64,000 nucleotides of DNA from an uncultured Sedimentitalea sp. (GCA_947504115.1 CANNGH010000006.1:62001-126000); one strand, 5' to 3'. Numbered from the stretch's first letter, positions 46,110 through 56,301 are shown. Translations and numbers: made by a program. Notes: generated by a model not told the origin, from the letters alone.

Positions 46110-48842
46110 GTGAGCGATACGCCGGAACCTCCTGAAAACACCGATGAAACCCCGCCCGAGCGGCCCGCCTATGACGGTCCCAGCGTTTCCATCGAATCCG
46201 AGATGCGCACGTCCTATCTGGATTACGCCATGTCGGTCATCGTCAGCCGTGCGATTCCCGATCTGCGCGACGGGTTGAAGCCGGTGCACCGGCGCATCCT
46301 TTACGCCATGCACGAGGCCGGCAACACGCATGACAAACCCTATCGCAAATCGGCCCGTGCGGTCGGTGACGTGATGGGCAAGTTCCACCCCCACGGCGAC
46401 AGCGCGATCTACGACGCGCTGGTGCGGATGGCGCAGGATTTCTCCATGTCGCTGCCGCTGCTGGACGGTCAGGGCAACTTCGGCTCGATGGACGGCGATA
46501 ATGCCGCCGCCATGCGCTATACCGAGGTGCGCATGGACAAGCCGGCCGCCTATCTGCTGGCAGATATCGACAAGGATACGGTCGATTTCCAGGACAACTA
46601 TGACGGCAAGGACCGCGAACCCACCGTCCTGCCCGCGCGCTTTCCCAACATGCTGGTCAATGGGGCGGGTGGCATCGCCGTCGGCATGGCCACCAACATC
46701 CCGCCGCATAACCTGGGCGAGGTCGTGGACGCGACGCTGGCGCTGATCGACGAGCCGGACCTGACCAGCGAGCAATTGATCGAATATGTCCCCGGCCCCG
46801 ACTTTCCGACCGGCGGCACGATGCTGGGCCGCTCGGGGGCGCGCAAGGCATATCTCGAAGGGCGCGGCAGCGTCATCATCCGTGCCAAGACCCGGATCGA
46901 GGAAATCCGCAAGGACCGCTATGCCATCGTGCTGGACGAGATCCCCTATCAGGTGAACAAGGCCACGATGATCGAGCGCATCGCCGAGGCCGCCCGCGAC
47001 CGGCGGATCGAGGGTATCGCCCATGTGCAGGACGAATCCGACCGCAACGGCGTGCGCGTGGTGGTCGAGTTGAAGCGCGACGCCACCGCCGAGGTGGTGC
47101 TGAACCAGTTGTTCCGATTCACCCCGATGCAAACCTCGTTCGGGTGCAACATGCTGGCGCTGAATGGCGGCCGCCCCGAGCAACTGACCCTGCGCGGGTT
47201 CCTGACCGCCTTCATCGACTTCCGCGAGGATGTCGTGGCGCGGCGCACAGCCTATCTGCTGCACAAGGCCCGCGAACGCAGCCATATCCTGTGCGGTCTG
47301 GCCGTCGCCGTCTCCAACGTGGACGAGGTGGTGGCCACCATCCGCGCCAGCGCCGATGCCGCCGAGGCGCGCCAGAAACTGATGGAACGCCGCTGGCCCG
47401 CCGCCGAGATCGCCGGCTATATCCGCCTGATCGACGATCCGACCCACAAGATGAACGACGATGGCACCTATAACCTGTCCGAAAGCCAGGCCCGCGCCAT
47501 TCTGGAACTGCGCCTGCAACGCCTGACGCAGCTGGGCGTCAAGGAAGTGACGGACGAGCTTGAGGAACTGGCGGGCAAGATCAAGGAATATCTCGAAATC
47601 CTCGGCTCGCGCGAGCGGATCATGGGCATCATCTCGGACGAATTGCGCGAAGTGCGCGACTTGTTCGCAGTCCCGCGCCGCACCGAGATCGTCGACTGGT
47701 CCGGCGACATGGAAGACGAGGACCTGATCGAACGCGAGGACATGGTCGTGACCGTCACTTCGGGCGGCTATATCAAGCGCACGCCGCTGACCGACTTCCG
47801 CAGCCAGCGGCGCGGCGGCAAGGGACTGTCGGGCATGCAGACCAAGGAAGAAGACGTGGTGACCACCCTCTTCGTGGCCAACACCCATACGCAGCTTCTG
47901 TTTTTCACGACCGACGGCATGGTCTACAAGCTCAAGACCTGGCGGCTGCCGCAAGGCGGGCGCACGGCCAAGGGCAAGGCGATCGTCAACATCCTGCCGA
48001 TTCCGTCGGGCGTGTCGGTCGCGGCGATCATGCCGGTGGACCGCCCCGAGGCGGAATGGGACGATCTGCAGATCGTGTTCGCCACAAGCGCCGGCGACGT
48101 GCGGCGCAACGCGCTGAGCGATTTCACCAACGTGATGCGCAACGGCAAGATCGCGATGGACCTGCCCGAGGGGGTGGAACTGGTCAATGCGCGCATCGCG
48201 TCCGAGGACGACGACATCATGCTGGTCACGAATTCCGGCCGCGCGATCCGGTTCCGCACGACGGATGTGCGCGTGTTCAAGGGGCGCAAATCCACCGGCG
48301 TGCGCGGCATCCGCCTGAGCAATGGCGACCGAGTCGTATCAATGTCGGTGATCCGCCATTTCGAAGCCTCGGCCGAGGAACGCGTGGCCTATCTCAAGAT
48401 GCGCCGCGCCATGGCCGGTCTGAGCGACGAGGCCGAAACCGAGGACGAGGAAGCCCCGGCCGATCCGAATTTCTCGACCGAGCGTTATGCCGAGATGTCG
48501 GCGGCCGAGAACCTGATCCTGACGATCACGGCGCGGGGGATGGGCAAACTCAGCTCCAGTCACGACTACCCCGTGCGCGGACGCGGCGGCATGGGCGTGG
48601 CGGCGATGGACCGCGCCATGCGCGGCGGCGAGTTGGTCGCGTCCTTCCCGGTCGAGATGGACGACCAGATCATGCTGGCAACGTCACGTGGACAGTCGAT
48701 CCGGGTGCCGGTCGAGGGGATCTCGTTCCGCTCGCGCAGCGCCGGCGGTGTCAAGGTGTTCGACACCGGCAAGGGCGAGGAGGTGGTCAGCGTCGCCTGG
48801 ATCGCCGAGGGTGATGAGGACGACGCGGGCGACGAGGTTTAA
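46110..48842 (+). CDS. gyrA: DNA gyrase subunit A
   Basis: About 910 aa. Type II topoisomerase subunit that cuts and rejoins DNA. Catalytic Tyr137 (AAMRYTEVR), quinolone region [13 protein letters not shown] with Ser98 and Asp102 at the E. coli 83/87 equivalents (both the sensitive type), and the C-terminal beta-pinwheel with GyrA-box QRRGGKG. An acidic insertion (about residue 790) and an acidic tail ([11 protein letters not shown]) are present. Start is uncertain between GTG 46110, matching typical short N-termini, and GTG 46065, 15 codons earlier; neither has a strong ribosome site. Confidence 0.95.
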   Translation: MSDTPEPPENTDETPPERPAYDGPSVSIESEMRTSYLDYAMSVIVSRAIPDLRDGLKPVHRRILYAMHEAGNTHDKPYRKSARAVGDVMGKFHPHGDSAIYDALVRMAQDFSMSLPLLDGQGNFGSMDGDNAAAMRYTEVRMDKPAAYLLADIDKDTVDFQDNYDGKDREPTVLPARFPNMLVNGAGGIAVGMATNIPPHNLGEVVDATLALIDEPDLTSEQLIEYVPGPDFPTGGTMLGRSGARKAYLEGRGSVIIRAKTRIEEIRKDRYAIVLDEIPYQVNKATMIERIAEAARDRRIEGIAHVQDESDRNGVRVVVELKRDATAEVVLNQLFRFTPMQTSFGCNMLALNGGRPEQLTLRGFLTAFIDFREDVVARRTAYLLHKARERSHILCGLAVAVSNVDEVVATIRASADAAEARQKLMERRWPAAEIAGYIRLIDDPTHKMNDDGTYNLSESQARAILELRLQRLTQLGVKEVTDELEELAGKIKEYLEILGSRERIMGIISDELREVRDLFAVPRRTEIVDWSGDMEDEDLIEREDMVVTVTSGGYIKRTPLTDFRSQRRGGKGLSGMQTKEEDVVTTLFVANTHTQLLFFTTDGMVYKLKTWRLPQGGRTAKGKAIVNILPIPSGVSVAAIMPVDRPEAEWDDLQIVFATSAGDVRRNALSDFTNVMRNGKIAMDLPEGVELVNARIASEDDDIMLVTNSGRAIRFRTTDVRVFKGRKSTGVRGIRLSNGDRVVSMSVIRHFEASAEERVAYLKMRRAMAGLSDEAETEDEEAPADPNFSTERYAEMSAAENLILTITARGMGKLSSSHDYPVRGRGGMGVAAMDRAMRGGELVASFPVEMDDQIMLATSRGQSIRVPVEGISFRSRSAGGVKVFDTGKGEEVVSVAWIAEGDEDDAGDEV

Positions 48843-48898
48843 CCCGATCGCAAGATTTTCATGGGCAGGCTCTGTGCGAATGACGCGAGGGCCTGCCG

Positions 48899-49249
48899 AT
48901 GAATCTTTATACCTGCCAGATCGATCTCAAGGATGACGCAAAGGCACTGGCCTTTGCCCGCGCGGTGGATGACTGGATGCGGTTTCTGCAAGGGAACGGC
49001 GTGATCGGGCAGTGGCGCCTGCTGCGGCGCAAGCTGAACCTGGCTGCAGATGCCTATCGCGATTTCCTGCTGGAAATCGAGGTGGCAGATCTGGCGCAAC
49101 TCGACAGCGCCTTTCGCCTGTCGGGTCAGCAGGACGATGACGTGGCGACGCTTTACCGTGCCGTCAACACACTGATCGCGCGGGCCGATTTCGCGCTCTA
49201 CCGCCCGTTTCCCGACCCGGAACGATCCGAACGGATGGCGCTGCTGTGA
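48899..49249 (+). CDS. DUF6614-type small protein
   Basis: 116 aa. A compact, Trp/Arg/Leu-rich protein (MNLYTCQIDLKDDAKALAFA; RKLNLAADAYRDFLLEIEV; YRPFPDPERSERMALL at the end). I associate it with DUF6614, common in roseobacters, resembling a dimeric alpha-beta barrel. Function unknown. 57 bp after gyrA; ATG preceded by GAGGGCC. Confidence 0.7.
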   Translation: MNLYTCQIDLKDDAKALAFARAVDDWMRFLQGNGVIGQWRLLRRKLNLAADAYRDFLLEIEVADLAQLDSAFRLSGQQDDDVATLYRAVNTLIARADFALYRPFPDPERSERMALL

Positions 49250-49255
49250 GACCAC

Positions 49256-50725
49256 TCACAACCCATAAAGCGCGCCGAACTTGGTTTCCAGATAGTCGAG
49301 CAGCGGCCCTTCGGACACCGCCATGCCGCTGGCCCGTTCGATCATGTCGCGCGGCAGATAACGGCGGCCGCGGCGCTGAACGCGGTCGCGCAGCCAGCCG
49401 GTCGCGCCCGTCAGATCGCCGCTGGCAAGTTGATCGTCAAGCCGGGGAACATCGCGGCGCAGCGCCACATGCAGACAGCCGGCGTAAAGATTGCCAAGGG
49501 TATAGGTCGGAAAATATCCAAACAGCCCCACCGACCAATGCACATCCTGCAAACAGCCATTCGAGGAGCGATCCACCGCATATCCGAAATCCCGCGCGAA
49601 CCTTTCGTTCCAGGCGGCTTCCAGATCCGCCACCGCCAGATCGCCCGAAATCAGCGCGCGTTCCAGATCGAAGCGCAGCATGATGTGCAGGTTGTATTGC
49701 ACCTCGTCCGCCTCGGTGCGGATATACCCGTTTTGCACCCGGTTGACCGCCGCATAAAGCGCGGCGGCATCCGCCACCGAAAGCGCGCCGAACGTCTCGC
49801 GCATCCGCTCATACAACCAGCCACAAAAGGCACGGCTGCGGCCAAGCTGGTTCTCGTAGATCCGGCTCTGGCTTTCATGCACGCCCATCGACGCACCCTG
49901 CCCCAGGGCCGTCAGCGCATATTGGGGGTCGATGGCTTGTTCATACGTGGCGTGCCCGACCTCGTGGATGGTGGAATAGAGACAGTTGAACGGATCGGCG
50001 GCATCGGTGCGGGTGGTAAAGCGCACATCATCGCCGCTGCCGGAACTGAACGGATGCACCGCCTTGTCCATACGACCCCGGCTCCAGTCATATCCGAAGA
50101 CACCGGCCAGCTTCCGCGACAACTGCATCTGTCGCGCCTCGTCGAACTGCCCGCTCAGCGCGGGCGGCTGTGGGCGGTCGAGAATGGCGCTCCGCAACGC
50201 GACAAGACGCGGTCGCATCGCATCGAACATTGCCGCGATCTGCGCCGCGTCGCTGGCCGGTTCATAATCCTCAAGCAGCGCGTCATAGGCATCGCCCCCC
50301 TGCGCCAGCGCCGCGCCCTCCTGTTGCTTAAGGCTTACGACCTCCTCCAGAACCGGGCGGAAGGCGGCAAAATTCTCGGCCGCGCGCGCCTCGGCCCATT
50401 TGCCCTGCGCCTGTGACGTGACCTGCGCCAGCGCGCGGGCCAGATCGGCGGGCACCTTCAGGCTGCGCTCATGCTCCCGCGCGATCTCGCGCAGTTGCGC
50501 CGCGCCGGCCCCATCGGGCGGTTCGGCAGCCGCCAGCCATTCGCCCACGCGCGGATCGGTGCGGCGGGCATGCAGCACGCCCTCGATCGCCGCCATCTCC
50601 GCCCCGCGCTGCGCCGCCGCGCCGCGCGGCATCACCGTTTCCTGGTCCCAACCCAGCCGACCGGCAATCTGCGCCAGCGCCTCGGTGTCGCGCTGGAACG
50701 TCATCAGGTCATCGAACGCGCTCAT
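49256..50725 (-). CDS. M32 family metallocarboxypeptidase
   Basis: 489 aa, family length. Zinc site HEVGH in STIHEVGHATYEQ (about residue 255) with the downstream Glu in GVHESQSRIYENQLGR; DVRFTTR and GYFPTYTLGNLYAG also match. Cytoplasmic enzyme removing C-terminal residues from peptides. ATG 50725 overlaps the ctaA stop as ATGA, an odd but clear coupling to heme A synthesis. Confidence 0.92.
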   Translation of the reverse strand: MSAFDDLMTFQRDTEALAQIAGRLGWDQETVMPRGAAAQRGAEMAAIEGVLHARRTDPRVGEWLAAAEPPDGAGAAQLREIAREHERSLKVPADLARALAQVTSQAQGKWAEARAAENFAAFRPVLEEVVSLKQQEGAALAQGGDAYDALLEDYEPASDAAQIAAMFDAMRPRLVALRSAILDRPQPPALSGQFDEARQMQLSRKLAGVFGYDWSRGRMDKAVHPFSSGSGDDVRFTTRTDAADPFNCLYSTIHEVGHATYEQAIDPQYALTALGQGASMGVHESQSRIYENQLGRSRAFCGWLYERMRETFGALSVADAAALYAAVNRVQNGYIRTEADEVQYNLHIMLRFDLERALISGDLAVADLEAAWNERFARDFGYAVDRSSNGCLQDVHWSVGLFGYFPTYTLGNLYAGCLHVALRRDVPRLDDQLASGDLTGATGWLRDRVQRRGRRYLPRDMIERASGMAVSEGPLLDYLETKFGALYGL

Positions 50726-51876
50726 CTCCTTCCCTCCCGCAGCGACGTGGCGCGCGGATAGCCCGCGAGGAAGCGCGCGCGCAGGATCAGCACGAACAGC
50801 GCGACCGCCAGCAATTGGTGCAAGATCGCCGCCTGCCACGGCACGCCGTAGATCACCGTCATGATACCCAGCGCCACCTGCACCAGCAGCGCGGCAAAGG
50901 CGGCGCCGAAGGCCGCGCGCGTCGCCGGATGGGCGCTGCGCCGTCCGCGCAAGAACGCAACAATGCCGAATGCCAGCAGCAGATAACCGGTGATCCGGTG
51001 AATGAACTGCACCAGTCCGGGATTTTCGAACAGGTTGCGCCAAGCCGGTTCCATCACCCAGGCATTGGGCGGGAACAGCTGTCCGCCCATCAACGGCCAG
51101 TCGGTATAGCTGCGCCCGGCGTCGATCCCGGCGACCATCGCGCCGATCAGGATCTGCAGGAAGGCGAAATGCAACCAGCCGGTCGACAGGCCGAAGAGCC
51201 GCGCCTCGCGCGCGCGGCGGGCCTGCATCAGATCCCGTTCGGGACGGCCCAAGAGGAACACATACCACGCCAGCACCCCGAGGATGGCGAAGGCCAACCC
51301 AAGATGCACCGCGAGCCGGTAAGACGCCACCGCCGTCACCCCCTGCCCCTGCGTGACGCCCGACGAGACCATCCACCAGCCGATGACGCCCTGCACGCCG
51401 CCCAGCACGCCGGGAATCAGAAGCCGCCCGGTCCAGCCCGGCGGGATCCTGCGCGCCAGCAGAAAGCCGAAGAACCCGACGGCCCAGACCAGTCCGATCA
51501 CCCGGCCCAACTGGCGATGGCCCCATTCCCACCAGTAGATCTCCTTGAAATCCGCCAACTCCATCCAGCGGTTCTCGATCATGAACTGGTCGATGGCCTG
51601 GTATTTCTCGAATTCGCTTTGCCACTCGGCCTCGCTCATCGGCGGCAGCGCGCCCGCGACGGGGCGCCATTCCGTGATGCTGAGCCCGCTGCCCGTCAGC
51701 CGGGTCAGCCCGCCCACCGCAATCATCGCCGCGACCAGCACGAACAGCACGATCAGCCAGACGCGGATCGCGCGGCGCGCGCCGCCACGGCCCCGATCGA
51801 TCACGCCCGTCGCCACAGGCGCGCGGCGGGGCGAATCGTCCGAGACCTCTTCAAAGATGCTGCGTTTGCCGCTCAT
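50722..51876 (-). CDS. ctaA: Heme A synthase
   Basis: 384 aa, eight predicted membrane helices. Oxidises heme O to heme A for cytochrome c oxidase. COX15/CtaA type-2 features: VGGLTRLTGSGLSITEWRPV with its conserved Arg, WEWGHRQLGRVIG, HLGLAF, QFIHRITGYLL and LHQLLAV (the His ligands). Start MSGKRSIFEEV is the ATG at 51876. It connects with the hem genes in pathway, not in position. Confidence 0.94.
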   Translation of the reverse strand: MSGKRSIFEEVSDDSPRRAPVATGVIDRGRGGARRAIRVWLIVLFVLVAAMIAVGGLTRLTGSGLSITEWRPVAGALPPMSEAEWQSEFEKYQAIDQFMIENRWMELADFKEIYWWEWGHRQLGRVIGLVWAVGFFGFLLARRIPPGWTGRLLIPGVLGGVQGVIGWWMVSSGVTQGQGVTAVASYRLAVHLGLAFAILGVLAWYVFLLGRPERDLMQARRAREARLFGLSTGWLHFAFLQILIGAMVAGIDAGRSYTDWPLMGGQLFPPNAWVMEPAWRNLFENPGLVQFIHRITGYLLLAFGIVAFLRGRRSAHPATRAAFGAAFAALLVQVALGIMTVIYGVPWQAAILHQLLAVALFVLILRARFLAGYPRATSLREGRR

Positions 51877-51937
51877 GTCATCCTCATTCCTTGCCGCGCC
51901 GCACCCTATGGCGCGCGCGCCGTCGCGTCCAGCGACC

Positions 51938-52681
51938 TCAGCCGCGTTCCTTCCAGCGCACCATCTGGCGCAGGACACCATGCAGGATCTGCACATCCGC
52001 CCGTGTCAGCGCCATGCGCGACCAGAGGTTGCGCAGGTTCAGCTTCATGCTCCCTGCCTTGTCCTCGGGAAAGAACAGACCCGCTTCGTCCAGACGCGCT
52101 TCGTAATGATCGGCCAGTTTCTCGATCTCCAGCGCGCTGGCCCAGCCGGAACTGCCGGCACCATCGCCCATCGCCACGGCTTCGCCGGCCTGCCGGCGCC
52201 ACTCATAGGCCGTCAGCAGCACGCATTGCGCAAGATTGATCGATGCAAAATCCGGATTGACCGGCATCGACAGGATCGCATTGGCGCGCGCCACATCGGC
52301 GTTTTCCAGCCCGGCGCGCTCGGGGCCGAACAGCACGGCCACCTTCTGCCCGTCGACGATCCGGCGCGCGGCCTCGGCCATCGCCGCTTCGGGACCGAGA
52401 ACCGGTTTCGTCAACCCCCGCCCGCGCGCCGTCGTGGCCAGCACCCATGTGCAATCGCCCACCGCCGCAGTCAGGTCGTCGCACAGAACCGCCTCGTCCA
52501 GCAGTCGGCCGGCCCCGCTGGCCATGGCGATTGCCGCGGGATTGGGCCAACCGTCGCGCGGGGCGACGACGCGCATCCGATCCAGCCCGAAATTCCACAT
52601 CGCACGCGCCGCCGCGCCGATATTCTCGCCCATCTGCGGGCGCACCAGCACGAAACGCGGCTGGGGGTTGTCGCTCGGCAT
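51938..52681 (-). CDS. TrmJ-type RNA 2'-O-methyltransferase
   Basis: 247 aa SPOUT methyltransferase. Seen: FVLVRPQMGENIGAAARAMW at the N-terminus, VLATTARGRGL, and the SAM knot VLFGPERAGLEN with the closing MPVNPDFASINLAQCVLLTAYE. This matches TrmJ, which methylates the ribose at position 32 of some tRNAs. The C-terminal helical part (about 170-247) is the usual dimer extension. ATG 52681 with GAGGAGCC upstream. Confidence 0.88.
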   Translation of the reverse strand: MPSDNPQPRFVLVRPQMGENIGAAARAMWNFGLDRMRVVAPRDGWPNPAAIAMASGAGRLLDEAVLCDDLTAAVGDCTWVLATTARGRGLTKPVLGPEAAMAEAARRIVDGQKVAVLFGPERAGLENADVARANAILSMPVNPDFASINLAQCVLLTAYEWRRQAGEAVAMGDGAGSSGWASALEIEKLADHYEARLDEAGLFFPEDKAGSMKLNLRNLWSRMALTRADVQILHGVLRQMVRWKERG

Positions 52682-52747
52682 TCCGGCTCCTCTCGAACAT
52701 CCGGTCCCGCGATAGAACGCCGAATGCCGACAGGCAAGAACCCGGCG

Positions 52748-52779
52748 TTCTTCTTGCACCAAATATCCCCGCCGGAGGC
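52748..52779. repeat. Dispersed intergenic repeat, family A copy 3
   Basis: Shares TTCTTCTTGC and AAATATCCCCGCCGGAGGC with the copies at 19571 and 34503, with one base deleted in the variable middle. It lies in the divergent gap between trmJ and the thiE-like gene, on the plus-gene side. Confidence 0.65.
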
Positions 52780-52846
52780 ATAGAATCTTTTGTTCTTCCC
52801 GCCGCCGGTCCGCTACACCGGCACCAAACATTCAAGGACCGTTCCG

Positions 52847-53485
52847 ATGACCGCACCCGAACAGCCGCAAATCTACCTGATAACCCCGCCGCAGATCGAC
52901 CTGGACACCTTTCCCGATCGCCTGGCCGCGATCCTGGATGCGCGTTCCGTCGCCTGCCTTCGCCTCGATCTGGCCAGCCAGGACGAGGATCTTATCGCCC
53001 GCAGTGCCGACCGGTTGCGCGACATCGCCCATGCGCGCGACGTGGCGCTGGTGATCGCCGGTCACGTGCTGCTTGCCGAACGCCTGGGTCTGGACGGGGT
53101 GCATCTGGGCGACGCCGCCCGGTCGGTGCGGGCCGCGCGCAAGGCGCTGGGGGCAGACGCGATCGTGGGCAGTTTCTGCGCCGCTTCGCGCCATGACGGG
53201 ATCTCGGCGGGCGAGGCGGGGGCCGATTACGTCAGCTTCGGCCCCGTGGGCGAGACCGCGCTGCACGACGGCACCCGCGCCGAAAGCGATCTGTTCCGGT
53301 GGTGGTCCGAAATGATAGAAGTGCCGGTTATCGCCGAAGGAGGCTTGACGGCCGATCTCGTCGCCACGCTGGCGCCGATCACGGACTTCTTCGGCATCGG
53401 TGCGGAAATCTGGGGTCACGACGATCCGCTTGCCGCCCTGAATGCGCTGACCGCACCGATCGGGCCGGATCGCCCAGCCTCCTAG
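52847..53485 (+). CDS. Thiamine phosphate synthase-like protein
   Basis: 212 aa TIM barrel of the ThiE/TenI family: YLITPPQIDLDTFPDRLAA, LGLDGVHLGDAARSVRAAR, GADAIVGSFCAASRHDGI, GADYVSFGPVGETALHDG, VPVIAEGGL. The phosphate-binding end is present, but the pyrophosphate/magnesium residues (usual NDR) are not evident, so it may be a TenI-like or divergent ThiE. No other thi gene nearby. ATG 52847. Confidence 0.75.
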   Translation: MTAPEQPQIYLITPPQIDLDTFPDRLAAILDARSVACLRLDLASQDEDLIARSADRLRDIAHARDVALVIAGHVLLAERLGLDGVHLGDAARSVRAARKALGADAIVGSFCAASRHDGISAGEAGADYVSFGPVGETALHDGTRAESDLFRWWSEMIEVPVIAEGGLTADLVATLAPITDFFGIGAEIWGHDDPLAALNALTAPIGPDRPAS

Positions 53486-53578
53486 CGCCGCCGGACAGAC
53501 CTCCGGCAGGTCTGCGGCGGCCATTGTGGCGACGGGCGAAAGTCCCTACCTTACGCTCTGCAATTTCGCGGGATCGCC

Positions 53579-54262
53579 ATGACCACACCTTTCGAAGAGG
53601 ATCACAAACGCCGCGCCGGACGTTTTGCCAAACTGCGCGCCTCTTTCCTCACGGGTCTTGTGGTCATCGCGCCTGTCGCGCTCACCATCTGGCTGATCTG
53701 GACCGTCGTGGGCTGGATCGACGGCGTGGTGCTGCCGCTGGTGCCGCATCAGTTCCGGCCCGAAACCTATATCGGCATCAACCTGCGCGGCGTCGGCGTG
53801 CTGATCTTCCTGGTGTTCACGGTCCTTGTCGGCTGGATCGCCAAGGGGCTGATCGGGCGGTCCCTGATCCGTTTCGCCGAGGGCCTCGTGGACCGGATGC
53901 CGGTGGTGCGCTCGATCTATTCGGGGATCAAGCAGATATCGGAAACCGTGTTCGTGCAATCCGAACGCAGCTTCGAAAAGGCATGCCTCGTGCAATATCC
54001 GCGCAAGGGGATCTGGGCGATCGGCTTCATCTCGATGCCCGCGCGCGGCGAAATCGCGGCCAAGGCCGAAACCGGCGGGCGACTGATCGGGGTCTTCCTG
54101 CCGACGACGCCGAACCCGACCTCGGGCTTCTTGCTGATGCTTCCCGAGGAAGACGTGATAGAACTCGACATGTCGCTGGAAGAAGCGGCCAAGCTCATCA
54201 TCTCGGCGGGGCTGGTCTATCCCAATTCCCGCGAACCGGAACCGCCGAAAAAGCTCAGTTGA
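53579..54262 (+). CDS. DUF502 membrane protein
   Basis: 227 aa. Two membrane helices, about 24-46 (SFLTGLVVIAPVALTIWLIW) and about 70-90 (GVGVLIFLVFTVLVGWIA). Then a soluble domain with VDRMPVVRSIYSGIKQISET, PRKGIWAIGFIS and FLPTTPNPTSGFLLMLPEED. These are DUF502 signatures. Related plant proteins are called COV; the bacterial function is unknown. Convergent with the patatin gene, with an 8-bp overlap. Confidence 0.9.
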   Translation: MTTPFEEDHKRRAGRFAKLRASFLTGLVVIAPVALTIWLIWTVVGWIDGVVLPLVPHQFRPETYIGINLRGVGVLIFLVFTVLVGWIAKGLIGRSLIRFAEGLVDRMPVVRSIYSGIKQISETVFVQSERSFEKACLVQYPRKGIWAIGFISMPARGEIAAKAETGGRLIGVFLPTTPNPTSGFLLMLPEEDVIELDMSLEEAAKLIISAGLVYPNSREPEPPKKLS

Positions 54263-55304
54263 CCAGCGCGGACAGATCCAACGTGCTGCGCCGGTTCAGG
54301 TCGCCCTTGTGCGCAGCCAGAAAGTCGTCCGCCGCCGCCCGTCCCGCCGCCTTCAGACGATCCAGCAAAAACGCGTTGGGCACCAGCTTGGTTGCCACCG
54401 ACAATTCGTTCATCAGTTCGTCGTCGGCGATCATGTGGATCAGCACACGGTTCATCCGCTCGGTGCCGATGGTGCCCTCATCCAGCAGACGCTGCACGAA
54501 GGCAATCGCCCGGATCTCGCGCAACAATGACGAGTTGAAGCTGATCTCGTTGATCCGGTTCTGGATCTGCTGCGCGGTCACCGGCACCCCGCCGCGCTCC
54601 AGCGGGTTGATGTTGATCACCACGATATCGGCCGGACGCCCGCCCCCGAACAACGGAAACAGCGCCGGATTGCCGGTATAACCGCCATCCCAATAGGCTT
54701 CGACCTTGCCGGTTTCGGGGTCGGCGATCTCGACCGCCTTGAACACCGTCGGCAAACAGGCCGAAGCGAGGATCGAATCGGTGTCGATCGCGTCGCCGGT
54801 GAAAACCCGGATCTTGCCGTCGCGCACCCGGGTGGCGCAAATGAACAGATCCGGCCCCTGATCGGCGCAGATCCGGTCATAATCGAACGCCTCGACCACG
54901 CGTCGCAGCGGATTGCGCCAGAATGGACCATAGGCATAGGGCGACACCATTCGCGACCAGGCATCGGCCACCGCATATACGGGCGAATACTCCACCCCGC
55001 GCGTGACCTGCATCGGGTCCAGAAGCTGCATCCAGCCGGTCATCTGCCCATCCGGCAGCGCGCCCATCTGCGCCCACAGCCAGTCGAGGTTCTCGCGTGC
55101 GCCCTCGCGCCCGCCGCTGATCATACCGGCCTTGAAGGCCGCCCCGTTCAACGCCCCCGCCGAGGTGCCGGAAATCGCCGCCACCTCGATATCCTCTTCA
55201 TCCAGAAACCGGTCCAGAACGCCCCAGGTAAAGGCGCCATGGCTGCCGCCCCCCTGCAGGGCCAGATTGATCCGCTTGGGCTTGCCCACGTCCTGTCTTT
55301 CCAT
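54255..55304 (-). CDS. Patatin-like phospholipase
   Basis: 349 aa. Oxyanion loop LQGGGSHGAF near residue 17, nucleophile elbow ISGTSAGALNG (Ser about 47) and the Asp of WDGGYTGNP, forming the Ser-Asp dyad. No signal peptide. ATG 55304 lies inside a family B repeat, which supplies GAGG as ribosome site at only 3 nt spacing. It follows bdhA on the minus strand by 52 bp; patatin proteins beside PHB genes have been linked to PHB granule depolymerases, which is a possible reading here. Confidence 0.88.
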   Translation of the reverse strand: MERQDVGKPKRINLALQGGGSHGAFTWGVLDRFLDEEDIEVAAISGTSAGALNGAAFKAGMISGGREGARENLDWLWAQMGALPDGQMTGWMQLLDPMQVTRGVEYSPVYAVADAWSRMVSPYAYGPFWRNPLRRVVEAFDYDRICADQGPDLFICATRVRDGKIRVFTGDAIDTDSILASACLPTVFKAVEIADPETGKVEAYWDGGYTGNPALFPLFGGGRPADIVVININPLERGGVPVTAQQIQNRINEISFNSSLLREIRAIAFVQRLLDEGTIGTERMNRVLIHMIADDELMNELSVATKLVPNAFLLDRLKAAGRAAADDFLAAHKGDLNRRSTLDLSALVN

Positions 55305-55344
55305 TTTCCTCAAATACCCCGGGGGTGCGGGGGCTGGCCCCCGC
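55302..55344. repeat. Dispersed intergenic repeat, family B copy 2
   Basis: CAAATACCCCGGGGG joined to a perfect 8-bp hairpin GCGGGGGC-TG-GCCCCCGC (55327-55344). On the minus strand the hairpin follows the bdhA stop, and the AT part becomes the ribosome site and ATG of the patatin gene. Confidence 0.65.
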
Positions 55345-55356
55345 TGCGATGCCGCC

Positions 55357-56130
55357 TCACAGGGCGGTCCAGCCGCCATCGACGCTCAGCGTTGTCCCGG
55401 TGATCTGCGCCGCCGCGTCCGAACACAGGAACACCGCCGTGCCGCCCAGTTGTTCGACCGTGGCGAATTCCTTCGACGGTTGGCGCTCCAGCATGACCTT
55501 CTCGATCACTTCGTCGCGGCCCATGTCGTATTTCTCCATCGTGTCGGGGATCTGCTCCTCGACCAGCGGCGTCAGCACATAACCCGGACAGATCGCGTTG
55601 GCGGTGATCGGCTCGCGCGCGGTTTCCAGCGCGACGGTCTTGGTCATCCCGACGATGCCGTGCTTGGCGGCGACATAGGCCGATTTGAACGGGCTGGCGG
55701 TCAGACCATGGGCGCTGGCGATGTTGATGACCCGCCCCCAGCCGGCTGCGCGCATCATCGGCAGCGCGGCCGCCGTGGTGTGGAACGCCGAATTGAGGTT
55801 GATCGCGATGATCGCGTCCCATTTATCGACCGGAAATTCGTCGATCGGCGCGACATGCTGGATGCCGGCATTGTTCACCAGGACATCGCACCGTCCCGCG
55901 GTTTCGACCAGCGCGCGGCATTCCGCGCCCTTGGACATGTCGGCCTTGATATAGCGCGCCTTCACACCCGTCTCATCGGCGATCTGCCGGGCCAGCGCAT
56001 GATCCTCATCGCTGTCGGTAAAGGAATTCAGCACCACATCCGCCCCGGCGCGCGCCAGTTCCCATGCGATTCCCAGCCCGATTCCCGAAGTCGATCCGGT
56101 GATGATGGCGGTCTTTCCGGTCAGCGACAT
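55357..56130 (-). CDS. bdhA: 3-hydroxybutyrate dehydrogenase
   Basis: 257 aa SDR. Interconverts (R)-3-hydroxybutyrate and acetoacetate with NAD. Seen: TGSTSGIGLGIAWELARAGA, NNAGIQHVAPIDEFP, INIASAHGLTASPFKSAYVA (Ser and YxxxK), and ICPGYVLTPLVEEQIPDT, all characteristic of BdhA rather than general SDRs. Acetoacetate is also what FahA releases, so it can funnel that into storage or acetyl-CoA routes. Confidence 0.93.
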   Translation of the reverse strand: MSLTGKTAIITGSTSGIGLGIAWELARAGADVVLNSFTDSDEDHALARQIADETGVKARYIKADMSKGAECRALVETAGRCDVLVNNAGIQHVAPIDEFPVDKWDAIIAINLNSAFHTTAAALPMMRAAGWGRVINIASAHGLTASPFKSAYVAAKHGIVGMTKTVALETAREPITANAICPGYVLTPLVEEQIPDTMEKYDMGRDEVIEKVMLERQPSKEFATVEQLGGTAVFLCSDAAAQITGTTLSVDGGWTAL

Positions 56131-56225
56131 GCTCCGCTCTCCTGCAATGGAATTTGCGTGGTTCCTAGCACGCCGACATTGGCGTGACCACGCCCCGAAC
56201 GCCCGATGGGCGCGATGCCGCAAGC

Positions 56226-56254
56226 AAAAAAAACGCCCGCGCAAGGCGGGCGTT
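56226..56254 (-). terminator. Orphan rho-independent terminator, minus strand
   Basis: Perfect stem 56232-56240 with 56246-56254, a 5-nt loop, and eight T on the minus strand (A run 56226-56233 on plus). No annotated minus-strand gene ends here; the gene to the right runs plus. It would stop a short transcript starting about 75 nt away, or shield bdhA. Confidence 0.8.
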
Positions 56255-56301
56255 AAGTTATTGAGGCAGGTTTCATACAGGCAAGAAACCTATCGAGCAG
56301 T
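56226..56301 (-). ncRNA. Candidate small RNA upstream of bdhA
   Basis: On the minus strand a possible promoter (TTGGAT at 56336-56331, 17 bp, TATACA at 56313-56308) precedes a region of about 75 nt. That region contains a 7-bp hairpin (AGGTTTC/GAAACCT, 56268-56291) and ends at the orphan terminator. The -35 is poor. No ORF with a ribosome site is inside. Inference from signals only. Confidence 0.35.
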
